DNA of 64,000 bases from Palsa-504 sp963744575 (GCA_963744575.1 CAVUUF010000014.1:310001-374000); one strand, 5' to 3'; positions 26,301 to 34,920 are shown, counted from the first letter of the stretch. Made by a program: numbers and translations. Notes: a model not told the origin generated them from the sequence alone.

Positions 26301-27045
26301 CGCGCCCAGCCATTTCGGTCAGGACCACGACCGCCAATGCCGTCATGGGACCTGCGCGGGCAGACCAGGTTAGCCCGGCCTGGCCCTCGTATGCGTCGTG
26401 CCAGTTCCACCACGCGTACGGCGGGGTCTGCGGATAGCCCTCGGGTGAGTCCTCCCACGCCTCCTGCCGCCCGAGCGCGCTCATGTCCAGGTAGCTCCAG
26501 GTGCTCCCCAGCGCCTCGTCGCCACGGTTGTTGAGGAAGTAGGTGCGGAACACCCGGTCGCCGTCACGGATGAACGCGTTCGTGCCATGCCATTGGTCCA
26601 CGCCGAAATCGGCGTCGAAGTCATCGGTCATGGTGTACCAGGGCATCGTCCAGCCCATCCGCGCCTTCAGCCGGGCGATGTCCGGCTGCGGCGCGCGCGA
26701 GGCGTAGGCAAAGGTGATGTCACGGACGTGCAGGTGGGCGAGATGAGCGACCTGATCGGCCATCAGCGAGCAGCCGATGCACGCGTGGTCGGGCCAGCCG
26801 TGCACGCCGGGTTCGAAGAAAGCCCGGTAGATGATCAGCTGGCGACGGCCTCCGAACAGGCCGAGCAGGCTCGCCTTACCCGCGGGCCCGTCGAACTGAT
26901 AGTCCTTCTCCACCGCGAGCCACGGCATCCGCCGGCGCTCCGCCGCCAGCGCGTCTCGGGCCCGGGTCAGCTCCTTCTCCTTCACCAGCAGTTGCTGGCG
27001 CGCCGTCTCCCACTCCTGCGGGGTAACGATCGGCGGGGTCTTCAT
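26301..27045 (-). CDS. DUF899 family thioredoxin-fold protein, 3-prime end altered by the IS
   Basis: The first 225 or so residues form a DUF899 protein: EWETARQQLLVKEKELTRARD, LPWLAVEKDYQFDGP-like start, GLFGGRRQLIIYRAFFEPG, CIGCSLMADQ, SRAPQPDIARLKARMGW, and the closing PPYAWWNWHDAY. These resemble thioredoxin-like proteins of unknown role. The ATG at 27045 has GGTGG upstream. After the domain, the frame stays open through the whole inserted element to 25300, so the translated product would be a chimera of about 580 residues. It is the last gene of the SRPBCC-ArsR operon. Confidence 0.75.
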
Positions 27046-27059
27046 CGGGTGTCCACCTT

Positions 27060-27431
27060 TCACTGGGTTTCATGGTGCGGGGTTGCGGTGGGCTCGGGAG
27101 CGCTCCGGTCGAGGTGGTCCTTCAGCGCGTCCAGCGGGCCGTCCCAGTCGCGGGCCAGCGCGGCCAGGAACTGCTGCGCCACCCGCATCGGCGCGGAGCG
27201 CAGCCGGTAGCGCACCCGGCGCCGCTCGCCCGGTTCGGCCGTGACCAGGCCGGCCTCGGACAGCAGGGCCAGGTGCTTGGCGATCGCCTGCCGCGTGATC
27301 GGCAGGCGGGCGGCCAGGTCCGTGGCCGTGGCCGGACCCGAAGCGGCCAGCGCCGCCAGGATGGCGCGCCGGCTCGGGTCGGCCAGGGCGGTGAAGACCT
27401 GTTCGGCGACCGCCTCTGTGTCAGGCGGCAT
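27060..27431 (-). CDS. ArsR-family winged-helix regulator
   Basis: A 123-residue DNA-binding protein: ALADPSRRAILAALAASGPATATDLAARLPITRQAIAKHLALLSEAGLV is the classic ArsR/SmtB winged helix of the type coupled to SRPBCC proteins, without metal-binding cysteines. It overlaps the upstream SRPBCC gene by 11 bases and is followed 14 bases later by the DUF899 gene. Autoregulation is likely, given the GGTTGC/GCAACC inverted repeats in the operon promoter at 27881-27916. Confidence 0.88.
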   Translation of the reverse strand: MPPDTEAVAEQVFTALADPSRRAILAALAASGPATATDLAARLPITRQAIAKHLALLSEAGLVTAEPGERRRVRYRLRSAPMRVAQQFLAALARDWDGPLDALKDHLDRSAPEPTATPHHETQ

Positions 27432-27852
27432 CGAGGTAGTCGGCCAGTTCGCCCAGCTCGCTGGCCCAGCCCCGGGTGTTGCCGTCGTAGGCGTTGCGGT
27501 AGGCCTCCTCCGGCAGCTGGGCGAAACCGCTCTCGACCACGGTCAGCCGGGTGCCCGTTCCGGCCGGTTCGAGCGTGAACTCGACGTAGGTACGGCGCGG
27601 ATCGTCGCCGGGCAGACCGTAGACGGGCCAGGTGAACCCGAACACCGCGGGCTCCTCCACCCGTTCCACGCGCATCTCGACCGTGGGCCCGTCGGGCCAG
27701 CTCATCCGGGCCGATCCGCCCGGGCGCAGGTCGATCGTGGCCTCGTGGCCGAACCAGGCGCCCAGCCCCTCGGCCGTGGTGAGCGCCGCCCACACCGTGG
27801 CCGGCGGGTGAGCGAGCTCCACGGTCCGCTCGATGCGATCAGGAAATCCCAT
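27421..27852 (-). CDS. SRPBCC/AHSA1-domain protein
   Basis: A 143-residue START-like, ligand-cavity protein: MGFPDRIERTVELAHPPATVWAALTTAEGLGAWFGHEA at the N-terminus and GTRLTVVESGFAQLPEEAYRNAYDGNTRGWASELGELADYL at the C-terminus are typical of AHSA1 proteins paired with ArsR regulators. ATG at 27852 has GGAGG six bases upstream. It is the first gene of a three-gene operon. The ligand is unknown. Confidence 0.85.
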   Translation of the reverse strand: MGFPDRIERTVELAHPPATVWAALTTAEGLGAWFGHEATIDLRPGGSARMSWPDGPTVEMRVERVEEPAVFGFTWPVYGLPGDDPRRTYVEFTLEPAGTGTRLTVVESGFAQLPEEAYRNAYDGNTRGWASELGELADYLDAA

Positions 27853-27880
27853 GACGACCTCCGACGAATGGCAACTGGAC

Positions 27881-27916
27881 GGTTGCTATAATATGGCAAC
27901 CGCATGGTTGCGTCAA
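27881..27916 (-). promoter_or_regulatory. promoter with overlapping inverted-repeat operator of the SRPBCC-ArsR-DUF899 operon
   Basis: On the minus strand, TTGACG (27916-27911) and TATTAT (27893-27888) are separated by exactly 17 bases, a near-consensus housekeeping promoter about 36 bases before the ATG. The spacer and -10 are overlaid by GGTTGC/GCAACC inverted repeats: 27881-27886 with 27896-27901, and 27896-27901 with 27906-27911. ArsR binding there would block RNA polymerase, so autorepression is the simplest reading. Confidence 0.75.
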
Positions 27917-28313
27917 GTGCCCCGCTCCGCGGTGCTGGCTGAGGGCGGCGGGCGGCGCGGTGTTAGCTGAGGGCCGATGATTGGCGCAGAACCAAGAAGT
28001 CACGGAAGTTTTCCTGGAAGTCACGGCGGTTGTGATGCCCAGACCCAGTGCCGGCCCTGGCGGGGCTGGCGAGACGCGAGTGGCTGTCCGGCGGCCGCGA
28101 GGCGAACCAGCTGGGCGCGAAGCGGGACAGCCCGGAGCGGGACGGCTCGGGGCGGAACCCGCGAACCTGAACGTCTTAGGCAGGCCTTCAGGAAACATGC
28201 GGCTTAACTAGTGGTTACCTTCGGCTCCCCTCAAGGTCTGGAACCGATGCTCGGAACGTAACGAAAGGACGTAACCGCCACGAGCGGTGTCGAGCTGAGG
28301 GCGAGAAAGACCC
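27917..28313. other. intergenic region between the SRPBCC operon and the HtrA-like gene
   Basis: No gene is supported; the minus-strand frame at 27839-28198 is Pro/Ala/Arg-rich and runs over the operon promoter. Two direct repeats are visible: GAAGTCACGG at 27996-28005 and 28017-28026 (21 bp apart), and ACGTAAC twice near 28254 and 28270. These may be sites for a regulator of the protease gene. Confidence 0.4.
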
Positions 28314-29729
28314 ATGAGCCAGACCTATGACCCGAACGAGGCCGAACGGGGCGACGCCCAGCCTGGGGCTCGGGGGGTCGTCCCCCCGGAGGCAACCGAG
28401 CAGCAGGGCTACCAGGGCCAGGGCTACCTGGCCGGACCCGGTTCCGGCGGCGGAACTGGCAACCCAGGTGAATACTCCGGGGCCGGTTTTGCCAGCGAGC
28501 CCCCGCCGCCGCGGCGGCGCAACCACAAGCGCGGGCTGCTCATCACCGGCGCAGCCGCGCTCGTCGCGGGCGCCGCGGCGGGCGGATTGATCGGCGCCCT
28601 GGACCACGCACCGGCGACCACCGCTACCGCCACCTCGAGCACGGTGCTCTCCACGAGCCAGATCGCGTCCCGGGTCGACCCGGCCCTGGTCGACGTCGTG
28701 GCCACCGACGGGGACCAGCAGGCCACCTCGGCCGGCACCGGCATCGTGCTCACCTCGAACGGCGAGGTGCTGACGAACAACCACGTGATCAACGGGGCCA
28801 CCTCGCTCAAGGTGACCGACGTGGGCAACGGGAAGACCTACACCGCCAAGGTCGTCGGCTATGACGCCAGCCACGACGTGGCCGTGATCCAGCTGCAGAA
28901 CGCGTCCGGCCTCACCGTCGCCAGCCTGGGCGACTCCTCCGCCGTCAAGGCCGGCGACAACGTGGTCGCCCTCGGCAACGCCGGCGGCAAGGGCGGCACC
29001 CCGTCGGTCGCGGCCGGCAGCGTCACCGCGCTGAACCAGTCCATCACCGCGTCGGACGACCTGTCCGGCGCCAGCGAGCAGCTGAGCGGGCTCATCGAGA
29101 CCAACGCCGACATCCAGCCGGGTGACTCGGGCGGATCCCTGGTCAACGCGTACGGCCAGGTGATCGGGATGGACACCGCGGCCTCCTCCTCCTCCGGGTC
29201 CCAGGTCCAGTCCCAGTCCAGCCAGACCCCTGAGCAGGCCTACGCCATCCCGATCAACGAGGCCGTGTCCTTTGCCAACCAGATCGAAGCCGGCCACGGC
29301 TCGTCCACCACGCACATCGGCGCCACCGCCTTTCTCGGCATCGAGACGTCAAGCAGCAGCTCCGGCAGCGACTCCGGGGGCGGCTTCGGCGGCTCCGGCT
29401 CCGGCTTCGGCGGGTCCGGCTTCGGCGGCTTCGGCGGGTCCGGGTCCAGCGGCTTCGGCGGGTCCGGGTCCAGCGGGTCCGGCGGGCAGAGCGGCACCAC
29501 GGGCGTGACCATCGCGGGCACGTTGTCCGGATCTCCGGCGGCCAACGCCGGCCTGGCCGATGGGGACACCATCACCTCGGTGGCCGGGCAGTCGGTCTCG
29601 TCGGCCAGCGACATTTCACAGATCCTGGTCAAGTACCACCCGGGCGACAAGGTCTCGATCAACTGGGTGGACCAGGAGGGCCAGTCGCAGACCGCCACCG
29701 TGACCCTAGCCAACGGTCCGGCGGCCTGA
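28314..29729 (+). CDS. HtrA/DegP-like membrane-anchored serine protease with PDZ domain
   Basis: Envelope quality-control protease of 471 residues. Order: Pro/Gly-rich cytoplasmic part (1-73), one membrane helix (about 75-97), trypsin-like domain with His157 in LTNNHVIN, Asp188 in ASHDVAVI and Ser272 in PGDSGGSLV, then a Gly/Ser/Phe-rich linker (about 340-395, repeats of GGFGGSGSSG) and a PDZ domain (about 400-471). The active triad is intact. The linker is longer than usual and encoded by tandem repeats (about 29380-29480). It is monocistronic with a strong terminator at 29762. Confidence 0.9.
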   Translation: MSQTYDPNEAERGDAQPGARGVVPPEATEQQGYQGQGYLAGPGSGGGTGNPGEYSGAGFASEPPPPRRRNHKRGLLITGAAALVAGAAAGGLIGALDHAPATTATATSSTVLSTSQIASRVDPALVDVVATDGDQQATSAGTGIVLTSNGEVLTNNHVINGATSLKVTDVGNGKTYTAKVVGYDASHDVAVIQLQNASGLTVASLGDSSAVKAGDNVVALGNAGGKGGTPSVAAGSVTALNQSITASDDLSGASEQLSGLIETNADIQPGDSGGSLVNAYGQVIGMDTAASSSSGSQVQSQSSQTPEQAYAIPINEAVSFANQIEAGHGSSTTHIGATAFLGIETSSSSSGSDSGGGFGGSGSGFGGSGFGGFGGSGSSGFGGSGSSGSGGQSGTTGVTIAGTLSGSPAANAGLADGDTITSVAGQSVSSASDISQILVKYHPGDKVSINWVDQEGQSQTATVTLANGPAA

Positions 29730-29761
29730 GAGCGGGCATCCCTGCTAGACCCGCCTCCGAG

Positions 29762-29795
29762 CCAGTGATCCCCGGCCGCCCCCGGGGATCACTGG
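29762..29795. terminator. strong intrinsic terminator after the HtrA-like gene
   Basis: Perfect 14-bp stem (CCAGTGATCCCCGG with its complement, 29762-29775 and 29782-29795) with a 6-base loop, followed by TTTCGCT. It lies 33 bases after the stop codon. Confidence 0.8.
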
Positions 29796-29914
29796 TTTCG
29801 CTGTCTTATCAACCGACCAGGGCGTCCCACCACAGAAAGCGTGAGCTGGCACAGAACTGATACGCCCGCCCGTTCGGGATAAAAATGAGATGAAGCCGAC
29901 GAGAGGAGGAACGG

Positions 29915-30898
29915 GTGCGCGCAGCGAGACTCCACGCGGTTGGCGACCTGCGGGTGGCGGACGAGCCGGGCCCCGAGGCGGGTCCTGGGATGAGCCTGGT
30001 GCGGGTCACCGCGGTCGGCATCTGCGGCTCCGACCTGCACTGGTGGGATGAGGGCGCGATCGGCGACGCCAAGCTGACGCACCCGCTGGTGCTCGGCCAC
30101 GAGGGCGCGGGGGTGATCGCCGCGGGGCCGCGCAGCGGTGAGCGGGTGGCCATCGACCCGGCGATTCCGTGCCAGACCTGCCGGGCGTGCCGGGACGGCT
30201 ACCGGAACCTGTGCTACCGGCTCGAGTTCTCCGGCCACGGCGAGACCGACGGGATGATGCGCGAGCTGATGGCCTGGCCTTCGGAGTTGCTGCACCCGCT
30301 GCCCGACGGCGTGTCCGACGCGGACGGCGCCCTGCTCGAGCCGCTCGGGGTGGCGATCCATTCCGTCGACCTGGGACACCTGCCGTTCGGCGGCACGGCC
30401 TCGGTGATCGGCTGCGGCCCGATCGGGCTGCTGCTCATCGGCGTGCTGACGGCGGCGGGCGCGCGTTCGGTGCTGGCGGTGGAGCCGCTGGCGCACCGGC
30501 GTGAGGCGGCCGAACGGGCTGGCGCGGACCAGGTCGCGCACCCGGCCGAGTTCGACGGGAGCGGCGTCGACGTGGCGTTCGAGGCGGCGGGGAACGACGA
30601 GGGGGTCGGGCTGGCCATGGCCTCGGTGCGGCCGGGCGGACGGGTGGTGCTGGCCGGCATCCCCGGGGACGACGCCATCAGGTTCGGGGCCTCGCTCGCG
30701 CGGCGCAAGGGGCTGACGATCGCCATGGTCCGGCGGATGAACGAGGTATACCCGCGGGCGATCAGCCTGGCCGAACGCAGGGTGGTGGACCTCCCGTCCC
30801 TGGTGACGAGCCGGTCCGGGCTGGGCGGGATCCCGGCGGCGTTCGGGGCCGCGGCGCGCCGCACCGGACTCAAGGCGATCGTCGAGCCACAACGCTAG
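29915..30898 (+). CDS. zinc-dependent medium-chain alcohol dehydrogenase, polyol/idonate type
   Basis: NAD(P)-dependent oxidation of a polyol or sugar alcohol is likely. The 327-residue protein has the catalytic-zinc segment GICGSDLHWWDEG, GHEGAGVI, four cysteines in the structural-zinc region CQTCRACRDGYRNLC, EPLGVAIHSV, and the nucleotide-binding GCGPIGLLL. These fit the L-idonate/sorbitol dehydrogenase branch. GTG at 29915 has GAGGAGGA upstream. It stands alone after the terminator and converges with the DUF2182 gene. Confidence 0.85.
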   Translation: MRAARLHAVGDLRVADEPGPEAGPGMSLVRVTAVGICGSDLHWWDEGAIGDAKLTHPLVLGHEGAGVIAAGPRSGERVAIDPAIPCQTCRACRDGYRNLCYRLEFSGHGETDGMMRELMAWPSELLHPLPDGVSDADGALLEPLGVAIHSVDLGHLPFGGTASVIGCGPIGLLLIGVLTAAGARSVLAVEPLAHRREAAERAGADQVAHPAEFDGSGVDVAFEAAGNDEGVGLAMASVRPGGRVVLAGIPGDDAIRFGASLARRKGLTIAMVRRMNEVYPRAISLAERRVVDLPSLVTSRSGLGGIPAAFGAAARRTGLKAIVEPQR

Positions 30899-30941
30899 CC
30901 TGGGTCGCATGCGCTCGGTGGGAAATGGTCTCCGGACGCGG

Positions 30942-31694
30942 TCAGCTCATCATCGGCGCGGTGTGCAGGCCCGGGGCCAGCCAGGGCAGCCAGATCGTGG
31001 CCGCCGCGAGGGCCAGCAGGGCCGCGCCCGCCAGCCGGCCGGCGACCGGTCCGCGGGCCCAGGTCTTCTCGACCAGCACCAGGGCCGCCAGCCCGACCAT
31101 CGCGGCCACGTTCATCACTCCGACCGCTATCAGGATGACCATCAGCGCCCAGCAGCAGCCCAGGCAGAACCCACCGTGGTGGGCGCCGACCCGCAGGTCG
31201 CGGAGCCTGCCCCGGTAGGAACCGTAGTGCAGGAGCAGCGCGAACGGGGAGCGGCACCGGGCCAGGCAGCGGTCCTTGAGGCGGGTCAGCTGGTATGCGC
31301 CGGCCACCGCGAAGACCGCCACGGCCGCGGCGTGCGCCCCGCCGGGATGCCGTCCGGTCAGCCAGCCCGCCAGCCAGGCCAGCCCGAAGGCCGGCAGCCC
31401 GGCCGCGGCCCAGACGGCCAGGTAGCCGAGCACGAGCCCGGCCGTCCGCAGCGTGCCGGGGTTGGCCCGGGCGTACAGCGTGGCCAGCGGGGTCACCGAC
31501 GGCAGCATCATGGCGGCCATCATCAGCGTCCACATGGGCACGAACAGGGCCAGGCCGAGCCCCATCGTGCCGGTCATCCCGGCCATCCCGCGGGCGAGGG
31601 CGACCGTCGCGGCCCAGGCCCCCGCCGTGGCGATCAGCAGCAGCGCGGTTTCCCGGCGGGCCAGCAGCGCCGAGCCGGACGCGGGCCCGCTCAC
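30942..31694 (-). CDS. DUF2182 integral membrane protein
   Basis: A 250-residue polytopic membrane protein with the family hallmarks MWTLMMAAMMLPSVTPLA, CLARCRSPFALLLHY and GGFCLGCCWALM; the Met/Cys-rich segments suggest metal binding. GTG at 31694 is chosen, placing it 10 bases after the DUF1326 stop; an ATG at 31751 would overlap that gene by 47 bases. DUF1326 and DUF2182 genes commonly occur together, so this is a two-gene operon of unknown function. Confidence 0.8.
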   Translation of the reverse strand: MSGPASGSALLARRETALLLIATAGAWAATVALARGMAGMTGTMGLGLALFVPMWTLMMAAMMLPSVTPLATLYARANPGTLRTAGLVLGYLAVWAAAGLPAFGLAWLAGWLTGRHPGGAHAAAVAVFAVAGAYQLTRLKDRCLARCRSPFALLLHYGSYRGRLRDLRVGAHHGGFCLGCCWALMVILIAVGVMNVAAMVGLAALVLVEKTWARGPVAGRLAGAALLALAAATIWLPWLAPGLHTAPMMS

Positions 31695-31704
31695 CTGGAC
31701 CAGC

Positions 31705-32307
31705 TCACCCGGACCAGGAGAATGGCGCGGAGAAGCCGCTCTGCCCCTCACGCCCCCAGTCGATCCCGAACGTCGACAGGTGCGCGGCGTTGGCCGGCGC
31801 CACCGTGAGCGTGGTGTTCGACGGATGGAACACGTTGGTCAGCCGGACCGGGTCGTGACCCTCGATGGCGACGAAGTCCTCGACGCCGAGGTCGATGGCG
31901 TCACCGATCCTGACGTGGTGGCCGCGGTCGTCCTCGTTGTAGGTGATGCGCGCCTTCTCCACGCCGAGCATCTCCCCGATGAGCGGGCCGAGCATGGCCG
32001 GAGGCCCGCCCGCCTGCCCGGACAGGACCGTCCCGAACCCGGCGGCCTGGCTGTCTGAGGCCTGGTCGTCGAGGAAGACGCCCACCCGCCAGTTGCCGTC
32101 GCTCATCACCGGCGGCGTGTCCAGGAACAGGGCGAAGCTCAGGCCGCTGACGTCGACGCCGTCGATCTCCCCGGACTCCACGTGGTATGCCAGCAGCGCG
32201 CGGCAGCGGTCGAACGTGGCCTTCGCGGTCAGCGCCGACCAGGTACACGGGCAGACCGCATCACACGAACACGATTCGAAGTACTTGCCCTCCAGACGCC
32301 AGGCCAC
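31705..32307 (-). CDS. DUF1326 domain protein
   Basis: A 200-residue soluble protein with the diagnostic N-terminus WRLEGKYFESCSCDAVCPC, whose CSCxxxCPC cysteines could hold a metal, and the middle DGNWRVGVFLDDQAS. No signal peptide. It is the first gene of the DUF1326-DUF2182 pair. Function is unknown; the cysteine cluster and the Met/Cys-rich partner point to metal handling, which is inference. Confidence 0.85.
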   Translation of the reverse strand: MAWRLEGKYFESCSCDAVCPCTWSALTAKATFDRCRALLAYHVESGEIDGVDVSGLSFALFLDTPPVMSDGNWRVGVFLDDQASDSQAAGFGTVLSGQAGGPPAMLGPLIGEMLGVEKARITYNEDDRGHHVRIGDAIDLGVEDFVAIEGHDPVRLTNVFHPSNTTLTVAPANAAHLSTFGIDWGREGQSGFSAPFSWSG

Positions 32308-32396
32308 AGCCCCTCCCTGGGTAGCGCCAGTAATGCCCTAAGGTTCCCGCGCCATGTGGCCGCCCGTCAAGGAAGCGTTTTGAAACCGGCGTGCGG

Positions 32397-32777
32397 TTAG
32401 GCGGGGGGCTGGAGGACGCAGAACTCATTGCCGTCCGGGTCGGCCAGGATGTGCCAGAGCCAGCCGTCTTCCGCCACGGGCTGGCTGGTCAGCAGCGTCG
32501 CGCCGAGACCGAGCACGCGCTCGACCTCGGCCTGGAGATCGGGCGTGCGCAGGTCCAGGTGCAGCCGGTTCTTCTGCCGTTTGACGTCCGCGACCCGCTG
32601 CAGCAGCACGTCGATCCCGACGCCGCTCTCCGGCTGGAGGCCGCGGTACGATCCGCCGCCGGCTCCGGCGTGGCCGGCCGTGTACCCCAGCACGCCGGCC
32701 CAGAATGAGGCCGAACGGTCCAGGTCCACGCAGTCGATGACCACGATCACTTCGCCGTAGGGGTAGGGCTGCGGCAC
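32397..32777 (-). CDS. VOC-fold protein
   Basis: A 126-residue protein of the glyoxalase/bleomycin-resistance superfamily: VIVVIDCVDLDRSASFWAGVLGYTAG at the start, a middle RLHLDLRTPDLQAEVERVLGLGATLL, and WLWHILADPDGNEFCVLQPP at the end. His in RLHLDL and Glu in GNEFCV are plausible ligands. No neighbouring gene suggests a substrate. Confidence 0.8.
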   Translation of the reverse strand: MPQPYPYGEVIVVIDCVDLDRSASFWAGVLGYTAGHAGAGGGSYRGLQPESGVGIDVLLQRVADVKRQKNRLHLDLRTPDLQAEVERVLGLGATLLTSQPVAEDGWLWHILADPDGNEFCVLQPPA

Positions 32778-32904
32778 GACATGCTCCTCAGGGCAAGACG
32801 GCAGGGGCAGCCCCGACTGTATCGGGCTAAGATCCGAACGGACGCGGCAGGTCGCCGGCGTTATCTATTATTCCGATTTGAATGGAAGAGAAGGAGATCC
32901 CCTG

Positions 32905-33783
32905 ATGCTGCTGCCCCGGCCCGACCAGGGCGTCGTCGCCGCCGAACCACCAGGCACCGGACCGGGCTACTGGGCCGGGGCGCCGTGCGCGGTCGCGGGC
33001 GACAGCGAGATCTTCCTGGCCTACCGGCTCAGGCGGCCCATCGGCCGGGGGCGCGGTTACGCGGTGGCGGTGGCGCGCTCGGTGGACGGCGAGCGGTTCA
33101 GCACGCTGCTGACCATCGCCAAGGAGAACATGGCCACCGAGTCGCTGGAGCGGCCTGCCCTGGTCCGCACCCCGGAGGGACGCTGGCGGCTGTACCTGAG
33201 CTGCGCGACCACGGGCACCAAGCACTGGCGGGTGGAGGTGACCGAAGCCGCCCACCCGGCCGAGTTCGACACCAGGAACCGGCAGACCGTATTGCCCGGC
33301 GACGCCAAGACCGGCGTGAAGGACCCGGTGATCATGTACCACGGCGGTCTGTGGCACCTGTGGGCGTCCTGTCACCCGCTGGCCGACCCGCTGCACACGG
33401 ACCAGATGACCACCGAGTACGCGACCAGTACCGACGGCCTGACCTGGATCTGGCACGGCACCGCGCTGAGCGGAACGCCGGGCCGGTGGGACTCCCGGGG
33501 CACCCGGGTCACCGCGGTGCGCTTCGACGGGGACACGGTCACGGCCTACTACGACGGCCGGGCCAGCGCCGCGGAGAACTACGAGGAGCGGACCGGGGTC
33601 GCCACCGGCGCCGACCCGACGGCGCTGTCCGCGGTCGGCGCCGAGCCGCTCGCGTCCTCGCCGTACCACGGCGGCGGGCTGCGGTACCTGGACATCGTGC
33701 CGATGCCCGATGGCCAGCGCCGGCTCTACTACGAGATGACCAGGCCGGACGGATCGCACGCGCTGGTCACGGAACTGCGCTAG
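32905..33783 (+). CDS. five-bladed beta-propeller, glycoside-hydrolase-43/130-like protein
   Basis: A 292-residue cytoplasmic protein with repeated propeller blades: FLAYRLRRPIGRGRGYAVAVARSVDG, ERPALVRTPEGRWRLYLSC, GVKDPVIMYHGGLWHLWASCH, GRWDSRGTRVTAVR and YYDGRASAAENY. The KDP motif and blade spacing resemble GH43/GH130-type proteins, but catalytic acids cannot be assigned with confidence. ATG at 32905 has AAGGAG eight bases upstream; the longer frame starting TTG at 32878 is rejected. Its end overlaps the convergent sulfotransferase gene by 17 bases. Confidence 0.65.
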   Translation: MLLPRPDQGVVAAEPPGTGPGYWAGAPCAVAGDSEIFLAYRLRRPIGRGRGYAVAVARSVDGERFSTLLTIAKENMATESLERPALVRTPEGRWRLYLSCATTGTKHWRVEVTEAAHPAEFDTRNRQTVLPGDAKTGVKDPVIMYHGGLWHLWASCHPLADPLHTDQMTTEYATSTDGLTWIWHGTALSGTPGRWDSRGTRVTAVRFDGDTVTAYYDGRASAAENYEERTGVATGADPTALSAVGAEPLASSPYHGGGLRYLDIVPMPDGQRRLYYEMTRPDGSHALVTELR

Positions 33784-34849
33784 GGGCGCCCTTCGGGCTC
33801 TCGGGGCTCTCCGGGCTCTCGGGGCTCTCCGGGCTCTCGGGGCCCTCCGGGCCCTCCGGGGTCTCCGGGACCGGGCGGCCGTTCCTGGCCTGGGCCTGGC
33901 CGGCCGGACGGCCGCCGACCATGCCGCCCGAACGTTCCCGCGGCATGATCCAGTCGCGGAAGCTTTCGCCGAGGACGTCCTCCAGGAGCCTGATGTCGGC
34001 CTCGAACCGCGGAATGAGCTCCTGGCGCTGGTGCCAGTCCAGCGGCTGGCGCTCGCGGCTGTGCCGCTGCAGGAACCGCTCAAGCGGGCCGGTCAGGGTA
34101 GCCGCGGTCAGGCCCGGGATCAGCGTGCCGGCCGCGGCGCCCGCGCGCTGCGCCACCGATACCGCGCGGTGCCCCAGCGTCGGCTCGGGGTGGGAGGTGA
34201 CGTTCTGCCGCGGTATCTCGGTCAGCAGGCCCGGAGCGACGCCCAGGAACGCGCAGATCCGGTCCAGGGTCTGCACCGGATCGTCGACCAGCCGCCGGTA
34301 GCGCAGCACCAGGACCTGCTCCCGGGGGAACAGCGTGAACAGGTACTCGAGCTGCTCGCCGTACCGGCCGAGGCCGATGTAGTGCCAGAAGCCGGCCCAG
34401 CCGGCCTCGATCCGGCGCTCCTCCTCCCCGCAGGCCCGGACGAAGTCACCGATGGGCTCCAGGCCCGCCGACCACAGATGAGTCCAGTTCGAGTGCGCCC
34501 GCTCCACCGGATCGCGGACCACCACGATCAGCCTGGCTTCCGGCAGCGTCGCGCGGATCCGGCGCACGGCGCCCCGGTCATACAGGTAGAGCGGCGTCGC
34601 CTCACCGCGCAGCGTCCCGGGCGGGGCCGCGTCGAACAGCGCCTCGTAGTCCGCCCGGCGCCAGACGTGCTCGCGGTAGGTCAGCGCGTCCCCGGGGCCG
34701 CCCTTGGCGGGCGGGGGACCGTCGGAGAGGAAGAACTTCGGCTCCTTGACCGGCGACATGAACAGCCCGGGATGCCGGGCCAGCGTGGCGTGCAGCGCTG
34801 TGGTGCCCGCCTTGGGGGCACCGATCACCAGGAAGTCGGGCATGGACAC
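33767..34849 (-). CDS. PAPS-dependent sulfotransferase
   Basis: Transfers sulfate from PAPS to an unidentified acceptor. The 360-residue protein has the 5-prime phosphosulfate loop IGAPKAGTTALHATLARHP, VVRDPVERAHSNWTHLW for the 3-prime phosphate site, and LRYRRLVDDPVQTLDRICAFLG near the end of the domain, as in sulfotransferase_1-type enzymes. The start is GTG at 34849 with GGAGG upstream, or ATG at 34843. The last 35 residues are a Pro-Glu-Ser-Gly repeat tail encoded by a minisatellite and are unlike the family. A GACTA/TAGTC inverted repeat lies 37 bases upstream. Confidence 0.85.
   Translation of the reverse strand: MSMPDFLVIGAPKAGTTALHATLARHPGLFMSPVKEPKFFLSDGPPPAKGGPGDALTYREHVWRRADYEALFDAAPPGTLRGEATPLYLYDRGAVRRIRATLPEARLIVVVRDPVERAHSNWTHLWSAGLEPIGDFVRACGEEERRIEAGWAGFWHYIGLGRYGEQLEYLFTLFPREQVLVLRYRRLVDDPVQTLDRICAFLGVAPGLLTEIPRQNVTSHPEPTLGHRAVSVAQRAGAAAGTLIPGLTAATLTGPLERFLQRHSRERQPLDWHQRQELIPRFEADIRLLEDVLGESFRDWIMPRERSGGMVGGRPAGQAQARNGRPVPETPEGPEGPESPESPESPESPESPKGAPSAVP
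33797..33870 (-). repeat. 9-bp minisatellite encoding the sulfotransferase C-terminal tail
   Basis: GGGCTCTCS and near copies are repeated about eight times, encoding the ESPESPESP tail. The number of units is likely to vary by slippage. It ends next to the overlapping convergent stop codons. Confidence 0.8.
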
Positions 34850-34885
34850 GGGGCCTCCAGAGAAGGTCCTAGACCTAACTATTCC

Positions 34886-34898
34886 GACTAGATTAGTC
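34886..34898. promoter_or_regulatory. inverted repeat upstream of the sulfotransferase gene
   Basis: GACTA and TAGTC are perfect 5-bp arms around GAT, within an AT-rich island (CTATT to AAATAG) unusual for this genome. A promoter-operator of the sulfotransferase gene is likely, but no -10/-35 pair is certain. Confidence 0.4.
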
Positions 34899-34902
34899 TG
34901 AA

Positions 34903-34919
34903 ATAGCCGTACGGGCTAT
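34903..34919 (-). terminator. terminator-like hairpin after the coxMS-type gene
   Basis: ATAGCC and GGCTAT form a 6-bp stem with a 5-base loop immediately after the stop codon (34921) of the operon's last gene, followed on that strand by TTTC. The short stem makes it only moderately convincing. Confidence 0.45.
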
Positions 34920-34920
34920 C

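Noticed and set aside
27839..28198. 119-codon minus-strand frame upstream of the HtrA-like gene
   Set aside because: Pro/Arg/Ala-rich, overlaps a clear promoter and operator, and has no ribosome binding site.
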